A stretch of DNA of 64,000 nucleotides from contig NZ_MSPP01000007.1 of the NCBI RefSeq assembly GCF_002150005.2, positions 19,848 to 83,847 on the forward strand, read 5' to 3'. Numbering within the stretch: the first letter of the stretch is position 1; each line of letters begins with the position of its first letter. Below are positions 60,371 through 64,000 of this stretch, piece after piece. Position numbers and translations under genes: made by a program. The stretch comes from Marivivens niveibacter. GTDB taxonomy: Bacteria; Pseudomonadota; Alphaproteobacteria; Rhodobacterales; Rhodobacteraceae. The notes below the pieces were generated by a model. The model saw only the letters and a program-made list of their open reading frames with translations. It ran no database searches and was not told where the DNA came from.

Positions 60371-61264
60371 ATGAATCAACAAGCGATTTTAAGTAGCGGC
60401 GATGGTAGCAGCATTTTCTTGCTGGCTCTCGCTGCGTTTATTTTTGTCTGCATCATCAAATCGGTGCGTATCGTGCCGCAGTCAGAAAAATACGTTGTTG
60501 AACGGTTGGGACGTTTGCGTTCTGTTTTAGGGCCGGGGATCAATTTAATTGTCCCGTTTCTGGACCGCGTAAAACACAAAGTATCGGTTCTGGAACGCCA
60601 GTTGCCCACCATGACCCAAGATGCGATCACCAGCGACAACGTGTTGGTGCAGGTGGATACCAGCGTGTTTTACCGCATCACAGAACCGGAAAAGACGGTG
60701 TACCGTATCCGCGACGTGGATGGCGCCATTCAGACGACCGTCGCGGGTATTATCCGTTCAGAAATTGGCCGCATGGAGCTGGATCAGGTACAGTCCAACC
60801 GCGCGCAGTTGATCGAAGCGACCCGAAGCCAATTGGCAAGTCAAGTGGACGATTGGGGCATAGATGTGACCCGCGCCGAGGTGTTGGACGTCAATCTGGA
60901 TGAAGCAACGCGCGCCGCGATGCTGCAGCAGCTGAATGCCGAACGTGCCCGCCGCGCACAAGTGACAGAGGCCGAAGGTAAAAAGCGTGCTGTCGAGCTA
61001 CAGGCCGAAGCCGAACTCTATGCCGCACAACAAGAAGCGCAGGCCCGCCGCGTTGAAGCCGAAGCCGAAGCCTATGCGACCGAAGTTGTCGCCGCTGCCA
61101 TCGCGAAAAACGGGATTGAAGCAGCGCAGTATCAGGTCGCGCTGAAACAGGTCGAAGCATTGACTGCGTTGGGGCAGGGCGAAGGAAAACAAACCATCGT
61201 TGTGCCATCGCAGGCGCTAGAGGCCTTTGGCGATGCGTTCAAAATGTTGAAAGGATCGAAATGA
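60371..61264 (+). CDS. SPFH/Band 7 membrane protein (paraslipin, QmcA-like)
   Basis: 297 aa from ATG 60371 (GGAAGG before it). One N-terminal membrane helix (about 15-32), then the SPFH domain (VRIVPQSEKYVVERLGR; TMTQDAITSDNVLVQVDTSV; YRIRDVDGAIQTTVAGIIR) and a C-terminal Ala/Glu coiled coil. Forms oligomeric membrane scaffolds, often with NfeD. It overlaps the NfeD gene by 4 nt. Confidence 0.93.
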   Translation: MNQQAILSSGDGSSIFLLALAAFIFVCIIKSVRIVPQSEKYVVERLGRLRSVLGPGINLIVPFLDRVKHKVSVLERQLPTMTQDAITSDNVLVQVDTSVFYRITEPEKTVYRIRDVDGAIQTTVAGIIRSEIGRMELDQVQSNRAQLIEATRSQLASQVDDWGIDVTRAEVLDVNLDEATRAAMLQQLNAERARRAQVTEAEGKKRAVELQAEAELYAAQQEAQARRVEAEAEAYATEVVAAAIAKNGIEAAQYQVALKQVEALTALGQGEGKQTIVVPSQALEAFGDAFKMLKGSK

Positions 61265-61530
61265 CGGACTGGTGGACACTTTGGTGGATCTGGGGCGCTG
61301 CGTCGCTGACCTTGGGCGTGGCAGAGGTGATCGTGCCCGGATACATCTTTCTGGGCTTTGCGATCGGGGCGATGGTTATGGCATTGGTTGTCTTTGTCGC
61401 CGCGCTATCGCTGCCTGCCGCATTGGTCGCTTTTGCGATCCTATCGCTGATCAGTTTTCTGGTTTTACGCAAGTATTTTAGCCTGCCCAAAAGTCAGATA
61501 ACGATTTGGGATCGCGATATTAATGATTAA
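61261..61530 (+). CDS. NfeD-like short membrane protein
   Basis: 89 aa, two or three hydrophobic helices (LWWIWGAASLTLGVAEVIVP; LPAALVAFAILSLISFLVL) with PGYIFLGFAIGAMVMA typical of truncated NfeD. The C-terminal OB domain of longer members is missing, the usual short form. Partner of the SPFH protein upstream. Confidence 0.88.
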   Translation: MTDWWTLWWIWGAASLTLGVAEVIVPGYIFLGFAIGAMVMALVVFVAALSLPAALVAFAILSLISFLVLRKYFSLPKSQITIWDRDIND

Positions 61531-61535
61531 CTTGG

Positions 61536-61568
61536 ACGGGGCGGATTGACGCCCCGTTCTACCTTTTG
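61536..61568 (+). terminator. Terminator after the SPFH/NfeD pair
   Basis: ACGGGGCG-GATTGA-CGCCCCGT (61536-61557), followed by TCTACCTTTTG, a weak T-tail. Confidence 0.65.
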
Positions 61569-61583
61569 TAGCTAGTTGCGCGG

Positions 61584-61659
61584 GGGCCTGTAGCTCAACG
61601 GTTAGAGCAGAGCGCTCATAACGCTTTGGTTGCGGGTTCAAATCCTGCCGGGCCTACCA
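61584..61659 (+). tRNA. tRNA with CAU anticodon (elongator Met or Ile2)
   Basis: 76 nt including CCA. Anticodon stem GAGCG/CGCTT, loop CTCATAA (CAT). The acceptor is GGGCCTG/CGGGCCT with G1-U72 and U6-G67 wobbles; T-loop TTCAAAT. The 'GTTAGAGCAG' D-arm and TTGGT variable region resemble tRNA-Ile2 (lysidine-modified CAU) as much as elongator Met. It is not an initiator: the three G-C pairs at the base of the anticodon stem and the C1-A72 mismatch are absent. Confidence 0.88.
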
Positions 61660-61671
61660 ATTCCCCTGACA

Positions 61672-62970
61672 TCACCGTGCAATAACGATATCTGCCTTTA
61701 GGCCGCCCAGGCGTTCACTGTCTTGCAGTCGCAAGGTGCCGCCATGCAATCGCGCGATATCAGCAACGATCGCAAGTCCAAGGCCAACTCCCGTACCGGT
61801 GTTCTGGTTTCGCGCTGGATCTAGGCGGGTAAAGGGGCGAATGGCCTCTTCGCGCAGATCGGCGGGGATGCCAGGGCCGTTATCTTCGGCTGTGATGCGC
61901 AATGTGCGGTCGGTCAGGATGATAGAAACGTCCACCTGCGTTCCGCCATAGCGCAGCGAATTGCCGATTAGGTTTTCCAACGCGCGGCGGATCGCCATGG
62001 GGCGTAGGGGGACCAACACCGTGCCATCCAGCGCAGGGTCAATATCGTATAGGACGACGTTCTGCCCGCTGCGGTTTGCGTCATCCACGACTCGTTCGAC
62101 CAAATCGACGGGATCTTCTGGGGTAGGAGAGTCGCCAGCCTCGGCACGGCCATATTCCAAAAACGCCGCAATCAGTCGTTCCATATCTTCGACGTCTTTG
62201 ATCATGGGGGCGGCTTCGTCTTCGTTCATCAACGACAAGCCCAGTCGTAGACGGGTCAGCGGCGTGCGGAGGTCGTGACTAATCCCCGACAACATCATTG
62301 TTCGGCTTTGTGTTTGGCGTTCGATCCGTGATCGCATCGACAAAAATGCAGCGCCTGCTGCGCGCACTTCGGTTGCGCCGCCGGGGGTATAAGGGACGAT
62401 ACGCCCTTTGCCATATTCCGCAGATGCACGTGCCAGACGCAAGATTGGGCGCAATTGATTACGCAAAAAGAAATAGGCGATCAGGGTCATGAAACTACCC
62501 AAAACCACCATGATCACAATCAACTGGTGAGGGTTGGATGCAGTGACGCGCCATCTGGGGAACGAAAGGCCGTTTATGCCGTCGCGGTCAAACCAGATTG
62601 TGACCGTGCGCCGATCCGACAAATCGACAGCGAGAATGTTGTCATATCGTCGGGACAAGGTTTCGATCATCGCACGTCCGGAAAAATCGAAAATGCTGCG
62701 TTCGGTCGCGGTTGGCGGGGTGTCGGACGTTAGCAACTGAAATTCCAACGCCTCGGCCAGTTCAGATTGCACGGTCGGTTCACTGTCTAGGATCAACGCT
62801 ATCTCAGACATGACCGACGTCGTCATGCGGCGTGTCACACCATCGTAATGACGTTGGATGAAAACGACAGAAACCAACAGCTGTAGAAAAATCACCGGCA
62901 GCAGCAGGATCATCGCGGCGCGACCGTATAGGCTGCGTGGTAGATAGGATTTGATTGGCTTGTCAGTCAT
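61672..62970 (-). CDS. EnvZ-like sensor histidine kinase
   Basis: 432 aa. Membrane helix 1 about residues 17-38, a periplasmic part of about 125 residues, and helix 2 about 152-172 (VIMVVLGSFMTLIAYFFL). HAMP follows (PILRLARASAEYGKGR), then the H-box MLSGISHDLRTPLTRLRLGL, N-box LENLIGNSLRYGG, G1 EDNGPGIPADLREEAIRPF and G2 TGVGLGLAIVADIARLHGG. No response regulator gene adjoins it, unlike ompR-envZ in E. coli; an OmpR partner must be elsewhere. Divergent from the metallo-beta-lactamase-fold gene. Confidence 0.9.
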   Translation of the reverse strand: MTDKPIKSYLPRSLYGRAAMILLLPVIFLQLLVSVVFIQRHYDGVTRRMTTSVMSEIALILDSEPTVQSELAEALEFQLLTSDTPPTATERSIFDFSGRAMIETLSRRYDNILAVDLSDRRTVTIWFDRDGINGLSFPRWRVTASNPHQLIVIMVVLGSFMTLIAYFFLRNQLRPILRLARASAEYGKGRIVPYTPGGATEVRAAGAAFLSMRSRIERQTQSRTMMLSGISHDLRTPLTRLRLGLSLMNEDEAAPMIKDVEDMERLIAAFLEYGRAEAGDSPTPEDPVDLVERVVDDANRSGQNVVLYDIDPALDGTVLVPLRPMAIRRALENLIGNSLRYGGTQVDVSIILTDRTLRITAEDNGPGIPADLREEAIRPFTRLDPARNQNTGTGVGLGLAIVADIARLHGGTLRLQDSERLGGLKADIVIAR

Positions 62971-63013
62971 GGAGAAAACCCTATCGTGAGGGCATAGAAT
63001 AGGAAAGCGCCCG

Positions 63014-63865
63014 ATGCATCGTTTTGAAACCGGTATTTGTTGTGTAACCGCGCCAAATCCTTCGCCGCTGACCTATCGCGGGACCAACACCTTTATCATT
63101 GGCACATCTCATGTTGCGATTGTCGATCCTGGGCCAATTATAGACAGTCATTTCAGTGCGTTGCTGGCTGCGATTGATGGACGCCCTGTTGACGCGGTGA
63201 TCGTCACGCATAGCCATTTGGATCATTCGCCTATGGCGCGGCCCTTGGCCGATCGGGTTGGGGCGCCTGTGATTGCTTTTGGCCCGTCAGATGCAGGGCG
63301 CAGCGCAGTTATGCGGTCGATCGTTGATGACATTGGCGGCGGAGAGGGCGTTGATGCCGATTTTGAACCTGATCAGACCGTCGGTCATCTGGACGTGGTC
63401 TGCGGCATGACGGTTCTGCATACGCCCGGGCATATGGGGAATCATATCTGTCTGGAAAAGGGCGACATTTTATTGTGCGGCGATCACATCATGGGGTGGT
63501 CGACGTCACTTGTTTCGCCACCAGACGGTGACCTGACAGATTTTATGGCGTCCTGTGCGATGTTGCTGGACAGGCCGTCGCGCCGATATTTTCCTGCCCA
63601 TGGTGACCCGATAGATCGCCCACATGATCGGGTACGTGAAATCATGGCACACCGCAAATCGCGCGAGGCACAGATACTGGACGCGTTGAAAAACGGTACA
63701 AATACTGCTGCTGCTTTGGTTCAGGCGATATATCATGATATCGATCCAAAACTATGGCCCGCCGCCGAACGAAATATTATCGCGCATCTTATTGATCTTG
63801 TGGGGCAAAACAGAGTTCGGCCCGTTTCGGATATGTCTGTTTCGGGCTTGTTTGAACTCTGTTAA
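63014..63865 (+). CDS. Metallo-beta-lactamase-fold hydrolase (LACTB2-like)
   Basis: 283 aa. Zinc motif THSHLDHSPM (HxHxDH), HTPGHMGNHIC and GDHIMGWSTS, then PAHGDPI, which is the layout of the human LACTB2/bacterial LACTB2-like group with a C-terminal winged-helix tail (about 215-283, AALVQAIYHDIDPKLWPAAE). In other species an endoribonuclease or thioesterase; the substrate here is unknown. The divergent space to the kinase gene is 43 nt. Confidence 0.9.
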   Translation: MHRFETGICCVTAPNPSPLTYRGTNTFIIGTSHVAIVDPGPIIDSHFSALLAAIDGRPVDAVIVTHSHLDHSPMARPLADRVGAPVIAFGPSDAGRSAVMRSIVDDIGGGEGVDADFEPDQTVGHLDVVCGMTVLHTPGHMGNHICLEKGDILLCGDHIMGWSTSLVSPPDGDLTDFMASCAMLLDRPSRRYFPAHGDPIDRPHDRVREIMAHRKSREAQILDALKNGTNTAAALVQAIYHDIDPKLWPAAERNIIAHLIDLVGQNRVRPVSDMSVSGLFELC

Positions 63866-63924
63866 AAAATCTTCCGAATTCCTCTTGCGCCCCCGAAATA
63901 CCATGGCTATACACCGCCGCATGT

Positions 63925-63999
63925 TCCGGCGTAGCTCAGCGGTAGAGCAGTTGACTGTTAATCAATTGGTCGTAGGTTCGATCCCTACCGCCGGAGCCA
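63925..63999 (+). tRNA. tRNA-Asn (GUU), CCA encoded
   Basis: 75 nt: acceptor TCCGGCG/CGCCGGA, anticodon stem GTTGA/TCAAT, loop CTGTTAA (anticodon GTT), T-loop TTCGATC. A substrate for Tgt (Q34), encoded at 55.1 kb. Confidence 0.96.
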
Positions 64000-64000
64000 A

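Overview
The window is chromosomal DNA of an alphaproteobacterium, almost certainly Rhodobacterales (Roseobacter group). The evidence is the joint presence of CtrA beside a DUF1153/SciP protein, LpxI instead of LpxH, a DctPQM TRAP transporter with DctB/DctD, a ferredoxin-linked cysG-DUF2849-cysI-cysH-DUF934-fpr module, and a moderate GC content with compact, often 4-nt-overlapping operons. I see no prophage, insertion sequence, integron, CRISPR array or other clear island; nearly all of the DNA is core genome. A genus cannot be named from the sequence alone.

Layout. 1-5.2 kb: a cut-off CNNM/CorC-like membrane protein, xerD, a secreted alpha-helical protein of unknown function and a 51-aa membrane peptide on the minus strand; divergently aroK-aroB; then ssb. 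5.4-7.8 kb: a small lytic transglycosylase, an AraC regulator and miaA. 7.9-19.9 kb: a long plus-strand envelope cluster, pyrH, frr, uppS, cdsA, dxr, rseP, a 43-aa membrane peptide, bamA, skp-like, fabZ, lpxA, lpxI and lpxB. It joins isoprenoid, phospholipid, lipid A and outer-membrane protein assembly. 19.9-22.2 kb: hisI, an IscU-like scaffold and a soluble chemoreceptor. 22.4-28.2 kb, minus strand: sciP-ctrA-ligA-recG and then a 40-aa membrane peptide preceded by LexA-type GTTC repeats. 28.3-31.7 kb: tRNA modification genes mnmA, gluQ and trmFO. 31.8-37 kb: a small membrane protein, a LysR regulator, gyrA and a LuxR-type regulator. 37.3-38.2 kb: kdsA.

38.2-43.6 kb is a complete sulfite-reduction operon on the minus strand (cysG, DUF2849, cysI, cysH, DUF934, fpr) with a divergent Lrp/AsnC regulator. 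44.2-45.4 kb is a cytochrome P450, head to head with dctB-dctD. dctB-dctD is followed by a long inverted repeat, dctP, two stacked hairpins, and dctQ-dctM (45.4-51.9 kb). DctD is unusual: it has lost the GAFTGA loop and has a degenerate Walker A. 51.9-53.9 kb: tpiA, a TfoX-N protein, a SufA/IscA-type carrier and SufT. 54.0-55.1 kb: two overlapping paralogous GAF-like proteins. 55.1-58.9 kb: tgt and lon, the latter behind a heat-shock-type promoter. 59.0-64 kb: an HU-like protein, two identical tRNA-Val genes flanking a histidine phosphatase, an SPFH/NfeD pair, a CAU-anticodon tRNA, an EnvZ-like kinase, a metallo-beta-lactamase-fold hydrolase and tRNA-Asn at the right edge.

The most promising undescribed item is the 40-residue membrane peptide at 22416-22538. 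Its upstream region carries a perfect GTTC-N7-GTTC LexA box within four phased GTTC repeats, and it sits downstream of ctrA, ligA and recG. By analogy with Caulobacter SidA it could be an SOS-induced cell-division inhibitor (inference). Second is the DctD that appears unable to act through sigma-54, together with the inverted repeat upstream of dctP.
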